A stretch of 64,000 nucleotides of DNA from Ramlibacter henchirensis (GCF_004682015.1 NZ_SMLM01000001.1:1798001-1862000); one strand, 5' to 3'. Shown: positions 25,290 through 34,985, counted from the first letter of the stretch. Notes: a model not told the origin generated them from the letters alone. Numbers and translations are program-made.

Positions 25290-25937
25290 TCAGCGGTTCG
25301 CAGCGGCCGGGCGCATCCACACGATGCAGCGCTCCGCAGCCAATTCCGGCACGTTGAGTTGTTCCACGTGAAACACCGCGACGTCGGCTGGCAGCGCCGC
25401 AATCTCGTCTTCCGGACGCTTGCCCTTCATCGCCAGCCAGATGCCCTGCTCCGCCAGCGCCTGCCGGGACCCGGCGACGAAGTCGGACAGTGACGCGAAG
25501 GCGCGCGAACTCACGACGTCATAGCGCTCCGTCACCCGCTCGACGCGGTCGTGGAGGCCGCGAAGGTTCGGCAACTGCAGGCCTGCGGCGACCTGCTGGA
25601 CGAAGGCCGCTTTCTTGCCGACCGCGTCCAGGCAATCGACCTTCAGCTCGCGGCAGCAGATGGCGATCACTACGCCGGGAAGTCCGGCCCCGGAGCCCAC
25701 ATCGAGAAGCCGGCCCGTCGCGCCGCCAGCCTCCCGGCGCAGCGGCCCGACCACGGCCAGACTGTCGAGCAGGTGCTGGACCAGCATCTCATCCGGATCC
25801 CGGACGGCGGTCAGGTTGTAGACCCGGTTCCACTTGGCCAGCAGCTCCAGGTAGCGCAGCAGGGTTTGCCGCTGTGCATCCGGCAAGTCCAAACCGAGCG
25901 CCTGCAGCCCCGCGCCCAAGCGAGCCTCCTGGCTCAT
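25290..25937 (-). CDS. rsmG: 16S rRNA (guanine527-N7)-methyltransferase RsmG (GidB)
   Basis: 215 residues. It methylates G527 of 16S rRNA with S-adenosylmethionine. The SAM-binding [17 protein letters not shown] lies near 75-91, and the [21 protein letters not shown] segment is diagnostic. The start overlaps the mnmG stop (ATGA), so the two are coupled as in most proteobacteria. One parS-type site lies within its 3' end. Confidence 0.96.
   Translation of the reverse strand: MSQEARLGAGLQALGLDLPDAQRQTLLRYLELLAKWNRVYNLTAVRDPDEMLVQHLLDSLAVVGPLRREAGGATGRLLDVGSGAGLPGVVIAICCRELKVDCLDAVGKKAAFVQQVAAGLQLPNLRGLHDRVERVTERYDVVSSRAFASLSDFVAGSRQALAEQGIWLAMKGKRPEDEIAALPADVAVFHVEQLNVPELAAERCIVWMRPAAANR
25360..25375. 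promoter_or_regulatory. parS site 1 (one mismatch)
   Basis: TGTTCCACGTGAAACA matches the parS consensus TGTTTCACGTGAAACA except for one base. It lies in the coding sequence of rsmG, about 2.1 kb from the parB start. Confidence 0.88.
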
Positions 25938-27883
25938 GCGACCTGCTGGGCTTGATTCGCGGCTTCGGTAAAGCCCTTGAAACGGTTCTTCTTGAGGTGC
26001 ACCAGCAGCAACGAGATGGCCGCCGGCGTCACGCCCGAGATGCGCGACGCCATGCCCAGCGTTTCGGGCCGGTGCTTGCTGAGCTTCTGGCGAACCTCGA
26101 TCGAGAGTGCCGCCACCTGCATGTAGTCCAGCTCGGCCGGCAGGCGCAGGTTCTCGTACTGGGCGGCCCGCTCGACCTCATCTTTCTGGCGCTCGATGTA
26201 GCCGGCGTACTTGGCGCCAATCTCCAGCTGCTCGACGACGGGCGCGTACAGCTCGGCCAGTGTTTCACGTGAAACCTCAGCCGAGGCGTGACGGCCCTCC
26301 TCCAGCGACATCAGCCCGGCATAAGCCACGCCCGGCCGCCGCAGAAGATCGAACAGGCTGTGCTCATGCTCGATGTTCTTGCCGAGCACCCGCTCCGCCT
26401 CGGCAGCAGGGAGGCTGCGCGGATTCACCCAGACGGACTTCAACCGCTGTGTTTCACGTGAAACAGCGTCGCGCTTGCGGTTGAACGCATCCCACTGCTC
26501 GTCCGGCACCAGCCCCATCCTGCGGCCCGCCTCCGTCAGCCGCATGTCCGCGTTGTCTTCACGAAGCTGCAGCCGGAACTCGGCTCGGCTGGTGAACATG
26601 CGGTACGGCTCGGTCACGCCCTTGGTGATCAGGTCGTCGACCAGCACACCCAGATAAGCCTCATCCCGGCGCGGCAGCCATGCCTCGCGGCCTTGACACT
26701 GAAGCGCCGCATTGATCCCGGCGAACAGCCCTTGGGCCGCCGCCTCCTCGTAGCCGGTGGTGCCGTTGATCTGGCCGGCGAAGAACAAGCCGCCGATCTG
26801 CCGCGTCTCGAAGCTGCTCTTGAGCGAGCGGGGATCGAAGTAGTCGTACTCGATGGCGTAGCCCGGCCGCAGGATGTGCGCGTTCTCCAGCCCGGGCAGG
26901 GTGCGAACGAGGCCGAGCTGGATGTCGAACGGCAGGCTGGTGGAGATGCCGTTGGGATAGAACTCGTTGGTGGTCAGCCCCTCCGGCTCCAGGAACACCT
27001 GGTGGCTGTCCTTGCCGGCGAACCGGTTGATCTTGTCCTCGACGCTCGGGCAATAGCGCGGCCCCACCCCTTCGATCTTCCCGGTGAACATCGGGCTGCG
27101 GTCGAACCCCGAGCGGATGATCTCGTGCGTGCGCTCGTTGGTGTGGGTGATCCAGCAAGGCACCTGGCGCGGGTGCATGTCGGCCCGGCCCATGAAGCTG
27201 AACACCGGCACGGGATCGAGGTCGCCGGGCTGTTCCTCGCACCTGGAGAAATCGATCGTTCGGCCATCGATCCGCGGCGGCGTTCCCGTCTTCAGCCGCC
27301 CTTGCGGCAGCTTCAGTTCCTTGAGACGCGCCGACAGCGACACGGCCGGCGGATCGCCCGCCCGGCCAGCGGCGTAGTTGTTCAGGCCCACGTGGATCTT
27401 GCCGTCCAGGAAAGTCCCGGCCGTGAGCACCACCGCCCGCGAGCGGAAGCGAATGCCGACCTGCGTCACCGCGCCCACCACCCGGTCACCCTCCACCATC
27501 AGGTCGTCGACCGCCTGCTGGAACAGCGTCAGGTTCGGCTGGTTCTCGAGCCGGCGACGGATCGCGGCCTTGTAGAGGATGCGGTCGGCCTGCGCCCGGG
27601 TGGCGCGCACCGCCGGACCCTTGGAGCTGTTGAGGATGCGGAACTGGATGCCCGCCTCGTCCGTTGCGATGGCCATTGCGCCGCCGAGCGCATCCACCTC
27701 CTTGACGAGGTGGCCCTTGCCGATGCCGCCGATCGACGGGTTGCAGCTCATCTGGCCCAGCGTCTCGATGTTGTGGGTCAGGAGCAGCGTCTTGCAGCCC
27801 ATGCGTGCGGAGGCCAGGGCAGCTTCGGTGCCGGCGTGACCGCCACCGACGACGATCACGTCAAATTCTTCGGGATAGAGCAT
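25934..27883 (-). CDS. mnmG: tRNA uridine-5-carboxymethylaminomethyl modification enzyme MnmG (GidA)
   Basis: 649 residues, full length. With MnmE it installs the cmnm5 group on wobble U34 using FAD and methylene-tetrahydrofolate. The FAD motif [19 protein letters not shown] is at about 10-28, and [17 protein letters not shown] and the GidA signature near [16 protein letters not shown] are present. The C-terminal helical domain ([18 protein letters not shown]) is intact. ATG 27883 begins MLYPEEFDV. First gene of the leftward unit that continues through parB. Two parS-type sites lie inside it. Confidence 0.97.
   Translation of the reverse strand: MLYPEEFDVIVVGGGHAGTEAALASARMGCKTLLLTHNIETLGQMSCNPSIGGIGKGHLVKEVDALGGAMAIATDEAGIQFRILNSSKGPAVRATRAQADRILYKAAIRRRLENQPNLTLFQQAVDDLMVEGDRVVGAVTQVGIRFRSRAVVLTAGTFLDGKIHVGLNNYAAGRAGDPPAVSLSARLKELKLPQGRLKTGTPPRIDGRTIDFSRCEEQPGDLDPVPVFSFMGRADMHPRQVPCWITHTNERTHEIIRSGFDRSPMFTGKIEGVGPRYCPSVEDKINRFAGKDSHQVFLEPEGLTTNEFYPNGISTSLPFDIQLGLVRTLPGLENAHILRPGYAIEYDYFDPRSLKSSFETRQIGGLFFAGQINGTTGYEEAAAQGLFAGINAALQCQGREAWLPRRDEAYLGVLVDDLITKGVTEPYRMFTSRAEFRLQLREDNADMRLTEAGRRMGLVPDEQWDAFNRKRDAVSRETQRLKSVWVNPRSLPAAEAERVLGKNIEHEHSLFDLLRRPGVAYAGLMSLEEGRHASAEVSRETLAELYAPVVEQLEIGAKYAGYIERQKDEVERAAQYENLRLPAELDYMQVAALSIEVRQKLSKHRPETLGMASRISGVTPAAISLLLVHLKKNRFKGFTEAANQAQQVA
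26261..26276. promoter_or_regulatory. parS site 2 (one mismatch)
   Basis: TGTTTCACGTGAAACC differs from consensus only in the last base. It lies in the 3' third of mnmG. Confidence 0.88.
26450..26465. promoter_or_regulatory. parS site 3 (perfect)
   Basis: TGTTTCACGTGAAACA is an exact match to the bacterial parS consensus. It lies within mnmG, 189 bp from site 2, and is probably the strongest ParB loading site here. Confidence 0.95.
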
Positions 27884-28078
27884 GGAGTGGCGCCTTTGGC
27901 CGGCGCAGGCGGTCGCAAGACCAGGGAAAGATGAGATTTTACTTTTGAGGCGCAAATCCCTGCCAGCAAGCGCTCACTGGCTCGGGCCTCGGCCAGTGTG
28001 GTGCAATTCCCCGCGTGAAGCCATGCCGCCGGGGCTGCGCGGCCCGGCGCCCTCCCCACCACGCCAAGGAGACATCGG

Positions 28079-28834
28079 ATGAACATCGCCTCGATGAAGC
28101 AAGTGGTCAGCGCCGAGGAATGGGAGCTGCGCCTGCAGCTCGCCGCGTGCTACCGGCTGGTGGCGCTGTACGGATGGAGCGACCTGGTCTTCACCCACAT
28201 CAGTGCCCGCATCCCGGGCCCGGAGCACCACTTCCTGATCAACCCCTACGGGCTGATGTTCGACGAGATCACCGCATCCTCGCTGGTGAAGGTGGACCAG
28301 CGCTGCAACAAGGTGATCGACTCGCCCTTCCCCGTGAACCCGGCAGGCTTCACGATCCACAGCTGCATCCACGATGCGCGGCCCGACGTGGGCTGCGTGC
28401 TGCACACGCACAGCCGCGCCGGCGTGGCGGTGAGCGCGCAGAAATGCGGCGTGCTGCCCATCAGCCAGCAGAGCACCTTCGTGCTGGCCTCCCTCGCCTA
28501 CCACGACTACGAAGGCGTGGCGCTTCGCGATGACGAGAAGCCGCGCCTGGCGGCCGATCTCGGGAACAAGACCTTCTTCATGCTGCGCAACCACGGCCTG
28601 CTCACGGTGGGCAAGAGCATCCCCGAGGCCTTCCTCTCCATGTACACCTTCGAGAACGCGTGCCGCATCCAGATCGATGCGCAGTGCGGCGGCGAGCTGG
28701 TGAAGATCGACCCGGCCGTCCTGCAAGGGCTGTCCGAAGTGATGAAGACCGTCACCGCCGGCCAGGGCGCGGGGATTGCCTGGCCCGCGCTGCTGCGCAA
28801 GCTCGATCGCACCGATCCCTCCTACCGCGATTGA
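28079..28834 (+). CDS. Class II aldolase/adducin family protein
   Basis: 251 residues. The zinc-binding histidines of the class II aldolase fold are visible in LHTHSRAGVAVSAQ and RNHGLLTVG. The N-terminal YGWSDLVFTHISARIPG segment is typical of the Burkholderiales aldolase-like group annotated beside degradation genes. The ATG follows AAGGAGA. It is divergent from mnmG and 1 bp from the convergent transglutaminase gene. Real substrate unknown; sugar phosphate aldol cleavage is not assured. Confidence 0.88.
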   Translation: MNIASMKQVVSAEEWELRLQLAACYRLVALYGWSDLVFTHISARIPGPEHHFLINPYGLMFDEITASSLVKVDQRCNKVIDSPFPVNPAGFTIHSCIHDARPDVGCVLHTHSRAGVAVSAQKCGVLPISQQSTFVLASLAYHDYEGVALRDDEKPRLAADLGNKTFFMLRNHGLLTVGKSIPEAFLSMYTFENACRIQIDAQCGGELVKIDPAVLQGLSEVMKTVTAGQGAGIAWPALLRKLDRTDPSYRD

Positions 28835-28835
28835 T

Positions 28836-29690
28836 TCAGGCGGGCACCTTCGATGCCGCCGGCGGCCCCGGCGCGGGCGCCGCGGTCGCGACAGGCACGC
28901 GCGCATCGTGTTCGAGCACGGACACGATCATCTGCGTCATCTGCACGCTGCCGAAGATCGTGCTGAAGGCCACGTCCTTCGCGTCGCTCCCGGTGCCGGT
29001 GCGCACCAACCGGTCCACCGGCGCCATGCCGGTCGGATCGAACATCACCCAGCGTCCATCCAGCCAGGCCTCGAACACCGCATGGAAGTCCTGCGGCGGC
29101 TCGTCGAACCACACGTAGCCGGCCACCAGCCGCGCGGGGATGTTCAGCGCGCGGCACAGCGTGATGCCGATGTGGGCGAAGTCACGGCACACGCCCGCGC
29201 GCTGCGCCAGCGCCTCCTGCGCGGTGGTCGTCGAGCGTGTGCTGCCGACGCGGTATTCGATCGAGCGCTTGATCCAGTCCACGATGTGCCGCACGCGCGA
29301 AAGCCCCGGGGGAAGATGGCCGAAATGCTCGCGCGCGAACGCGCACAGCACGTCGGACTCGCAGTACCGGGTGGGCATCAGGTAATGCAGGATCGCGTCG
29401 GGCACCTGGCTGACCGGCACCTCGCGCAGGTGCGCCTCCACCGGCAGGGAGTGCACTTCCACGTCGGCCTTGTAGCGGATCTCCAGCGGCCCGGGCGGCG
29501 CGTCGAAGCGGAAGAAGCGGTTGCCGCTGCCCGGGTCCTCGAAGCTGTGGAAGCTGACCGGCGGCCACACGGCCAACTGCTCGCTCACCAGCTCCTGCGT
29601 GGGCCAGCGCGCCGCTTCGATGTTGAAGCACAGGTGCGACGGCTCCCGGACCTGGTAAGCCAGGAAGGTTTCGACGGTGGAAAGGTGCAT
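28836..29690 (-). CDS. Transglutaminase-like domain protein (papain fold)
   Basis: 284 residues. The N-terminal beta-rich Bact_transglu_N-like half is followed by a transglutaminase core with Cys168 (AGVCRDFAH), His203 (DFHAVFEAWL) and Asp218 (FDPTG), all intact. Likely a cysteine protease or peptide-modifying enzyme. The Ala/Pro-rich tail (ATAAPAPGPPAAS) is disordered. It probably forms a separate unit from the AsmA-like gene 111 bp upstream. Confidence 0.88.
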   Translation of the reverse strand: MHLSTVETFLAYQVREPSHLCFNIEAARWPTQELVSEQLAVWPPVSFHSFEDPGSGNRFFRFDAPPGPLEIRYKADVEVHSLPVEAHLREVPVSQVPDAILHYLMPTRYCESDVLCAFAREHFGHLPPGLSRVRHIVDWIKRSIEYRVGSTRSTTTAQEALAQRAGVCRDFAHIGITLCRALNIPARLVAGYVWFDEPPQDFHAVFEAWLDGRWVMFDPTGMAPVDRLVRTGTGSDAKDVAFSTIFGSVQMTQMIVSVLEHDARVPVATAAPAPGPPAASKVPA

Positions 29691-29801
29691 TGGACCCAGG
29701 CTTCCGCGGGCGGGCGCCGCGGCTCATCCATGCTAGGAAATGAGCGATTTCGTGTGCATCAGCCCGCAGCCCGAGAGCTTGTAGGCGGGGCCCGCGGGCG
29801 A

Positions 29802-31022
29802 TCAGCGCCCGAACAGACCCCGGATGCCCTTGCCGATCTCGGAGGCCACGCCCGAGCCAGGCAGCGCCACGCCGGTGGCTTGGACGGAGGGCTCGTCGAG
29901 CGTTCCACCCACCTGCAGCGGCACGCCGGCGATCTGGCCGATCGGGCCCGCCGTGAGGGCCGCATCGATCTTGCCGCTCAGGCTGCGATCGGCCGCCAGC
30001 GTGACGTTGCCGTTGGCCTTGAGCATGCCGGAGCTGGCCACGAGGTGGGTCAGGTGCACGACGCGCCCTTGCGTGGTGACCTGGCCGGTGAGCGTGTCCA
30101 GCGCGGTCTGGCCATCGCGGCTCGCGCCCAGCGTGCGCACCGCCGCCGCCAGGTCGACGCCCTGCAGCAGCGCGTTGCGCACGGTGAAGCGGGTCTGGCT
30201 TCTCAGAACATCGGCCAGCGTCGCCGGATCCTTGAACTCGGCCTGCAGCGAGGTGCGCGCCTCCAGCTTGCCCGTCAGCGTTCGGCTGGGCGCCGTCAGT
30301 GCGGAGACCTCCACGCCGTTGGTGGCCAGGTCTCCCGTGAGCCGCCAGCCGCCGCCGCTGGCGGGCTGCAACCGCAGGGGGCCGGTGAGCGTGCCGCCGC
30401 CGATCTCGGTGCGCAGTTGCCATGCGTCGACTTGGCGCTCCAGACGCGCCTTCGCTCCCGCATAACGCCCTTCGGTGACGTTCACCCACGCGTTGCGTGG
30501 GAGCGGCTCGCCTTCGAACGCCACCTCGGCATCCACCGTGAGCTTCTGCGCCTTGGCATCGACCCAGGTGACGCGCTCGAGCACGATGCGGTTGGGAAGC
30601 TGCGGCCGCGACGCTGTGCGCTGGGCCGACTTGCCGGCCGCGCCCTGCTGTTTCTCCAGCCCCGCCGCAAGGGTCACGATGGCCTGCTGCGGCAGCACCG
30701 CATTGCGAACGACCAGGGCGTCGAGCTCGGGCCGGCCAAGCAGGAGCGACATCCACACCGGGCGCGCCTCGACGAGCTGCAGCGTCAGCGCGGGGCGAGT
30801 CTGGATGCGCACGTCATGGACCGCCACAGCGGGCAGCGGCCGCAGCGAGACCTCGATCTTCCCGAGCAGCACCGGCACGCCCAGCGCCTGCGTGGCCTGC
30901 TGCTGCGCGCGCAGACGGAAATCGTCGCTGTTCGCCCATCGCGACAGGCCGAACGCGGCGAGCGCCAGGAGCACCGACAGCCCGACGACGATTCCCACCA
31001 GCCACTTGATGCCTCTGCTCAT
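29802..31022 (-). CDS. AsmA family protein
   Basis: 406 residues with an N-terminal membrane anchor (about 8-27; LVGIVVGLSVLLALAAFGL) and a long periplasmic part. The AsmA N-terminal strand pattern (VEISLRPLPAVAVHDVRI-like) and the C-terminal AsmA region (ANGNVTLAADRSLSGKID) are seen. AsmA-like proteins bridge inner and outer membranes and help lipid traffic to the outer membrane. It is shorter than E. coli AsmA (about 617 residues). Divergent from a glutathione S-transferase gene. Confidence 0.85.
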   Translation of the reverse strand: MSRGIKWLVGIVVGLSVLLALAAFGLSRWANSDDFRLRAQQQATQALGVPVLLGKIEVSLRPLPAVAVHDVRIQTRPALTLQLVEARPVWMSLLLGRPELDALVVRNAVLPQQAIVTLAAGLEKQQGAAGKSAQRTASRPQLPNRIVLERVTWVDAKAQKLTVDAEVAFEGEPLPRNAWVNVTEGRYAGAKARLERQVDAWQLRTEIGGGTLTGPLRLQPASGGGWRLTGDLATNGVEVSALTAPSRTLTGKLEARTSLQAEFKDPATLADVLRSQTRFTVRNALLQGVDLAAAVRTLGASRDGQTALDTLTGQVTTQGRVVHLTHLVASSGMLKANGNVTLAADRSLSGKIDAALTAGPIGQIAGVPLQVGGTLDEPSVQATGVALPGSGVASEIGKGIRGLFGR

Positions 31023-31111
31023 GCATGGATTCTCGCAAGCCCGCGCCCTGCAGGGAATCCCTGGCGCCGCTAGCATCGCATTCCCCCAACAGAGACCGCG
31101 ACCCAGTCCAC

Positions 31112-31720
31112 ATGAAGCTCTACTACTCCCCCGGCGCCTGCTCCCTGTCCCCACACATCGTCCTGCGCGAGGCGGGCCTGGCCTTCGAGCCGGTGCTGGC
31201 CAGCACCAAGTCGCACAAGCTGCAGGACGGCACCGACTACTACTCCATCAACCCGCTCGGCTACGTCCCGATGCTGGAACTGGACGACGGCACGCGCCTG
31301 CGCGAAGGCCCGGCCATCGTGCAGTACATCGCCGACCAGGTCCCCACGAAGAACCTCGCGCCCGCCAACGGCACGCTTCCGCGCTACCGCCTGCAGGAGT
31401 GGCTCACCTTCATCGGCACCGAGATCCACAAGCAGTTCTCGCCGCTGTTCAACCCCGCCATGCCCGAAGAAGGCAAGAAGGTGTTCAAGGACAAGCTGGC
31501 GCAGCGCTTCGAGTGGCTCGACCAGCAGCTCGAAGGCCGCCAGTACCTGATGGGCGACAACTTCAGCGTGGCCGACGCCTACCTGTTCACGGTGAGCAAC
31601 TGGGCCAAGCCGATGAACATCGACCTGTCGCAGCGCAAGAACCTGCTGGCCTACCGGGAGCGCATCGCGGCCCGCCCCGCGGTGCAGGAGGCGATGAAGG
31701 CCGAAGGCCTGTCCAAGTAA
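31112..31720 (+). CDS. Glutathione S-transferase, beta class
   Basis: 202 residues. The thioredoxin-like N-terminal domain begins MKLYYSPGACSLSPH with Cys10, the catalytic/glutathione-linked cysteine of beta-class GSTs; VPMLEL holds the cis-Pro, followed by the EGPAIVQYIAD glutathione-binding segment. The alpha-helical C-terminal domain is complete. ATG 31112 is preferred. A strong terminator follows. General detoxification; substrate unknown. Confidence 0.93.
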   Translation: MKLYYSPGACSLSPHIVLREAGLAFEPVLASTKSHKLQDGTDYYSINPLGYVPMLELDDGTRLREGPAIVQYIADQVPTKNLAPANGTLPRYRLQEWLTFIGTEIHKQFSPLFNPAMPEEGKKVFKDKLAQRFEWLDQQLEGRQYLMGDNFSVADAYLFTVSNWAKPMNIDLSQRKNLLAYRERIAARPAVQEAMKAEGLSK

Positions 31721-31729
31721 GGCTGCAGC

Positions 31730-31765
31730 ATCGGCTCGCGCGACGCATAGCGCGAGCCGATTTTT
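31730..31765 (+). terminator. Rho-independent terminator after the GST gene
   Basis: ATCGGCTCGCGC, an 8-base loop, then GCGCGAGCCGAT is a perfect 12-bp stem followed directly by a run of T. Textbook intrinsic terminator. Confidence 0.92.
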
Positions 31766-31808
31766 CCCGCACGCCCGGGGCCATCGCGGCCCCACTACCC
31801 TCGGGCGC

Positions 31809-32918
31809 ATGTCCACTCCCAACCTCTTCGAGCCGGTCCGCGCGGGCGACCTGTCCCTGCGCAACCGCGTCGTCATGGCGCCGCTCACGCGCAACCGCGC
31901 GCCGGGCGCCGTCCCCACGCCGCTGATGGCGCAGTACTACGCACAGCGCGCCAGCGCCGGCCTGCTGGTCACCGAGGCCACCGCCATCAGCCACCAGGGC
32001 CAGGGCTATGCCGACGTGCCCGGGCTGTACTCGCCGCAGCAGCTGCAAGGCTGGCGCCGCATCACCGATGGCGTGCATGCCGCGGGTGGCCGCATCGTCG
32101 TGCAGCTGTGGCATGTCGGGCGCATCTCGCACAACGCGCTGCAGCCTGGCGGGCAACCGCCGGTGGCGCCCTCGGCGATCACGGCCAACGCGAAGACGTA
32201 CCTGATCCGCGATGGCGTCGGCGGCTTCGTCGAGACCTCGCCGCCGCGCGCTCTCAGGACCGAGGAGCTCCCCGGCATCGCCCTGGACTACCGGCGCGCC
32301 GCGCGCGATGCGGTCCGCGTCGCCGGCTTCGACGGCGTGGAAGTGCACGCGGCCAACGGCTACCTGCTGGACCAGTTCCTCAAGCGCGGCGCCAACCAGC
32401 GCACCGACGCGTACGGCGGCTCGATCGAGAACCGCGCGCGGCTCCTGATGGAAGTGACGCGTGCGATCGCCGGCGAGATCGGCGGCGGCCTGACGGGCAT
32501 CCGCCTCTCGCCCGTCACGACCGCGAACGACATCCATGATCCGGAGCCGCAGCCACTGTTCGAACACGTCCTGCGCGAACTCGCGCCGCTCGGCCTCGCC
32601 TACGTCCACGTCATCGAAGGCGCCACCGGCGGCGCCCGCGAGTTGCCGGAGCGGCCCTTCGATTACGAGGCGCTGCGCCGCATCTACCGCGAAGCCGGCG
32701 GCCGCGCCGCCTGGATGGTGAACAACGGCTACGACGCCGTGTTGGCCCAGCAGGCGCTTGCCGGCGGCGCCGACCTGGTGGCGTTCGGCCGTCCGTACAT
32801 CGCCAATCCCGACCTGGTGGAGCGCCTACGCGCGGGTGCGCCGCTGGCGAAAGCGGACAAGACGACGTTCTACGGCGGCGGCGAACGCGGCTACACGGAT
32901 TACCCGGCACTGGCCTGA
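31809..32918 (+). CDS. Old yellow enzyme family alkene reductase
   Basis: 369 residues, FMN TIM barrel. It reduces activated C=C bonds or nitro compounds with NAD(P)H. The substrate-binding His180/Asn183 and proton donor Tyr185 (HAANGY) have OYE spacing; VVMAPLTRNRA at the N-terminus and VAFGRPYIANPDLV at the C-terminus are family landmarks (NemA-like). A TACCCT -10-like hexamer at 31796-31801 lies 7 bases before the ATG and no Shine-Dalgarno sequence is seen, suggesting a leaderless message. Confidence 0.94.
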   Translation: MSTPNLFEPVRAGDLSLRNRVVMAPLTRNRAPGAVPTPLMAQYYAQRASAGLLVTEATAISHQGQGYADVPGLYSPQQLQGWRRITDGVHAAGGRIVVQLWHVGRISHNALQPGGQPPVAPSAITANAKTYLIRDGVGGFVETSPPRALRTEELPGIALDYRRAARDAVRVAGFDGVEVHAANGYLLDQFLKRGANQRTDAYGGSIENRARLLMEVTRAIAGEIGGGLTGIRLSPVTTANDIHDPEPQPLFEHVLRELAPLGLAYVHVIEGATGGARELPERPFDYEALRRIYREAGGRAAWMVNNGYDAVLAQQALAGGADLVAFGRPYIANPDLVERLRAGAPLAKADKTTFYGGGERGYTDYPALA

Positions 32919-32988
32919 GCCGAGTCCAGCCCGAAGCGGCGAAACAGCGTCGGCGCCAAGGGCAAGCGGCACGGGCTGTAATCGCGGC

Positions 32989-33861
32989 ATGGATACTCCC
33001 GTGCAATCTCCCCGCCGCGTCGAGCGCGTGCTCACCGGCGTCGCCACCTCCGACGGCGCCGGCGTCAAGCTCACGCGCCTGCTCACGCAAGACCTGCAGC
33101 AGCGGCTCGATCCCTTCCTGATGCTGGACAACTTCGCCAGCGACGACCCGGACGACTACGGAGCGGGCTTTCCGAACCACCCGCACCGCGGCTTCGAGAC
33201 CGTGACTTACATGATCAGCGGCCGCATGCGGCATCGGGACAGCGCCGGCCACGAAGGCCTGCTGCAGAACGGCGGCGTGCAGTGGATGACTGCGGGCCGC
33301 GGCCTGATCCACAGCGAGATGCCGGAGCAGGAAGAAGGCGTGATGGAAGGCTTCCAGCTGTGGCTGAACCTCCCCGGCCGCGACAAGATGCGCGAGCCCT
33401 GGTACCGCGACATCCAGAGCGCGGAGATCCCGGAAGTGCAGACACCCGAGGGCGTGACGGCGCGCGTGATCGCCGGCGAGAGCCACGGGGTCAAAGGCAG
33501 CGTGCAGCGCGAAACGACGCAGCCCCTGTACCTGGACCTGCATTTCGGCGCCACCGGCCAGCGCTTCGAGCAGCCGCTGCCCGCGCAGCACAACGCGTTC
33601 GTGTGCGTGTACCGCGGGAGCGTGGAAGTGGTGGGCGGTGACGGCGCCGCCACGGCCGTCGCGCGTGGGCGCATGGCCATCCTGGCGAATGATGGCGACG
33701 GCGTGGTGCTGCGTTCAGCGGGCAACGAACCCGCGCGGGCGCTCCTGATCGCGGGCAACCCGCTGCGCGAGCCGATCGCGCAGTACGGCCCGTTCGTGAT
33801 GAACACGCGCCAGCAGCTCCTCGAAGCGGTCGAGGACTTCAACAACGGCCGGCTGGCCTAG
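32989..33861 (+). CDS. Pirin family protein
   Basis: 290-residue bicupin. The N-terminal cupin carries the metal-binding HPHRGFETVTY, the MRHRDSAGHEG loop and the QWMTAGRGLIHSEMPE segment, the usual pirin set. Bacterial pirins act as quercetinase-like dioxygenases or redox sensors. TGTAAT at 32977-32982 lies six bases before the ATG and no Shine-Dalgarno sequence is seen. The stop codon lies in the arm of a hairpin shared with the convergent gene. Confidence 0.93.
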   Translation: MDTPVQSPRRVERVLTGVATSDGAGVKLTRLLTQDLQQRLDPFLMLDNFASDDPDDYGAGFPNHPHRGFETVTYMISGRMRHRDSAGHEGLLQNGGVQWMTAGRGLIHSEMPEQEEGVMEGFQLWLNLPGRDKMREPWYRDIQSAEIPEVQTPEGVTARVIAGESHGVKGSVQRETTQPLYLDLHFGATGQRFEQPLPAQHNAFVCVYRGSVEVVGGDGAATAVARGRMAILANDGDGVVLRSAGNEPARALLIAGNPLREPIAQYGPFVMNTRQQLLEAVEDFNNGRLA

Positions 33862-33880
33862 TGTCGGGACAGGACACTAG
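33858..33880. terminator. Hairpin shared by two convergent genes and carrying both stop codons
   Basis: CTAGTGTC, 7 bases, GACACTAG: a perfect 8-bp stem. The pirin TAG is at 33859-33861 and the stop of the leftward gene (CTA) at 33877-33879, so each arm contains one stop. There is no clear T-run, so termination strength is uncertain. Confidence 0.5.
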
Positions 33881-34221
33881 TCCTGCGGCAGCTGCGAGGC
33901 GTCGGCCTCGCGCACGTCGTTCCAGCTGCGCGCGCGCTCGATGACGCGCGACACGTTCCGGCCGATCGTGGAGGTGATGCCGGTGCGTTCGGCGGATGCG
34001 TCGAACGCATTCCCGCGCTGCGCGCGCACGCGCGAGTTTTCCAGCAGCACGGCGCCGGAACTGTCGCGCTCCTCCGCCGGCAGCGGTTGCGCGTCGCTCA
34101 GGACCCGGCCGGGCTCCGGCTCCGGTGGGGCGTTGTCGGGCACGGCCTGGGCGTTAGCGCTGGCGGCCATCGCGCCGGCCAGCAGGAGCACCGCCCAAGA
34201 CCGCGCAGGATGGACTCTCAT
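33877..34221 (-). CDS. Small exported protein of unknown function
   Basis: 114 residues with a signal peptide (about 1-24, ending ASANAQA). The mature part is hydrophilic, with DNAPPEPEPGRVLSDAQP then a basic, helical C-terminus (TIGRNVSRVIERARSW). No family is recognised. A GCGTAGGAC element in gene orientation lies 78 nt upstream, shared with other small envelope genes here. Probably periplasmic. Confidence 0.65.
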   Translation of the reverse strand: MRVHPARSWAVLLLAGAMAASANAQAVPDNAPPEPEPGRVLSDAQPLPAEERDSSGAVLLENSRVRAQRGNAFDASAERTGITSTIGRNVSRVIERARSWNDVREADASQLPQD

Positions 34222-34298
34222 GGCGTCTCCTGGGGTGGGTCGATGAGTCCATCATGGAGCCGGCGCCGCATGCGTCTGTGGTTGCAAGACCGCTCATG

Positions 34299-34307
34299 GC
34301 GTAGGAC
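34299..34307 (-). promoter_or_regulatory. GTCCTACGC element (minus strand)
   Basis: Reads GTCCTACGC towards the small exported protein gene, 77 nt before its ATG. A TTGCAA -35-like hexamer follows 11 nt later. One of the seven shared elements. Confidence 0.45.
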
Positions 34308-34473
34308 AGGCCTCACGGCCCCGACGCGCCTGAGCGCGCAATCGTGACAAGCTTCGCGCCCGCCTTTACACAGCCTCTACCTACCGCGAACGGCGGGCTT
34401 ACATCGGCCGCGCAGACTTCGCTCCAACCTGCGCTGCAATGGCGGCCGGGCTGAACCGAAAGGATGGAACCCG

Positions 34474-34971
34474 ATGAAACTGCATGTCCGCAAGCACCTC
34501 CTGACCTGTGCCCTGCTGGCCGGCTTGGGCGTCGTGGCGCAAGCCCAGACGCCGCCCCCCGCGGACGCGGCCTCCGGCCCGTCGGCGGAGCGCCACCACC
34601 GGCACCACGCGAAGCACGACCCCGCCAAGCGCGCCGAGCGGATCGACAAGCGGCTGGGCGAGCTCAGGCAGAAGCTGCAGGTCACGCCCAACCAGGAAGC
34701 GGCCTGGACCAGCTTCGCCAACGCGATGCAACCGCCGGCCCAGCGCCAGCGGATGGATCGTGAAGCGCTGGCCCGCATGAACACGCCGGACCGCATCGAC
34801 CACATGCGTGCGCTGCGCGACCAGCGCAACGCCGAGATGGACCGCCGTGCGGAAGCGACCAAATCTTTCTATGGGCAACTCAACGCCGAGCAGAAGAAGA
34901 CCTTCGATGACGAAACCTCGCGGCTGATGCGCTTCGGTCGCGGCATGGGGCGTCATCACCACCACGGCTGA
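34474..34971 (+). CDS. Spy/CpxP family periplasmic protein (LTXXQ motif)
   Basis: 165 residues with a signal peptide (about 1-25, ending VVAQAQT), a His-rich stretch (RHHRHHAKH), then the helical Spy/CpxP-like domain with the repeated LTXXQ-type motif (LQVTPNQEAAW; LNAEQKKTF). It ends in GRHHHHG. Periplasmic chaperone or stress sensor; the His clusters may bind copper or zinc. Strong AAAGGA before the ATG and a terminator after it. No adjacent two-component system. Confidence 0.85.
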   Translation: MKLHVRKHLLTCALLAGLGVVAQAQTPPPADAASGPSAERHHRHHAKHDPAKRAERIDKRLGELRQKLQVTPNQEAAWTSFANAMQPPAQRQRMDREALARMNTPDRIDHMRALRDQRNAEMDRRAEATKSFYGQLNAEQKKTFDDETSRLMRFGRGMGRHHHHG

Positions 34972-34985
34972 GCGCCGCTGCAATG

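Noticed and set aside
34222..34473. Small gene in the 252-bp gap before the Spy-like gene
   Set aside because: No frame with a ribosome-binding site and sustained coding bias; only regulatory elements are apparent.
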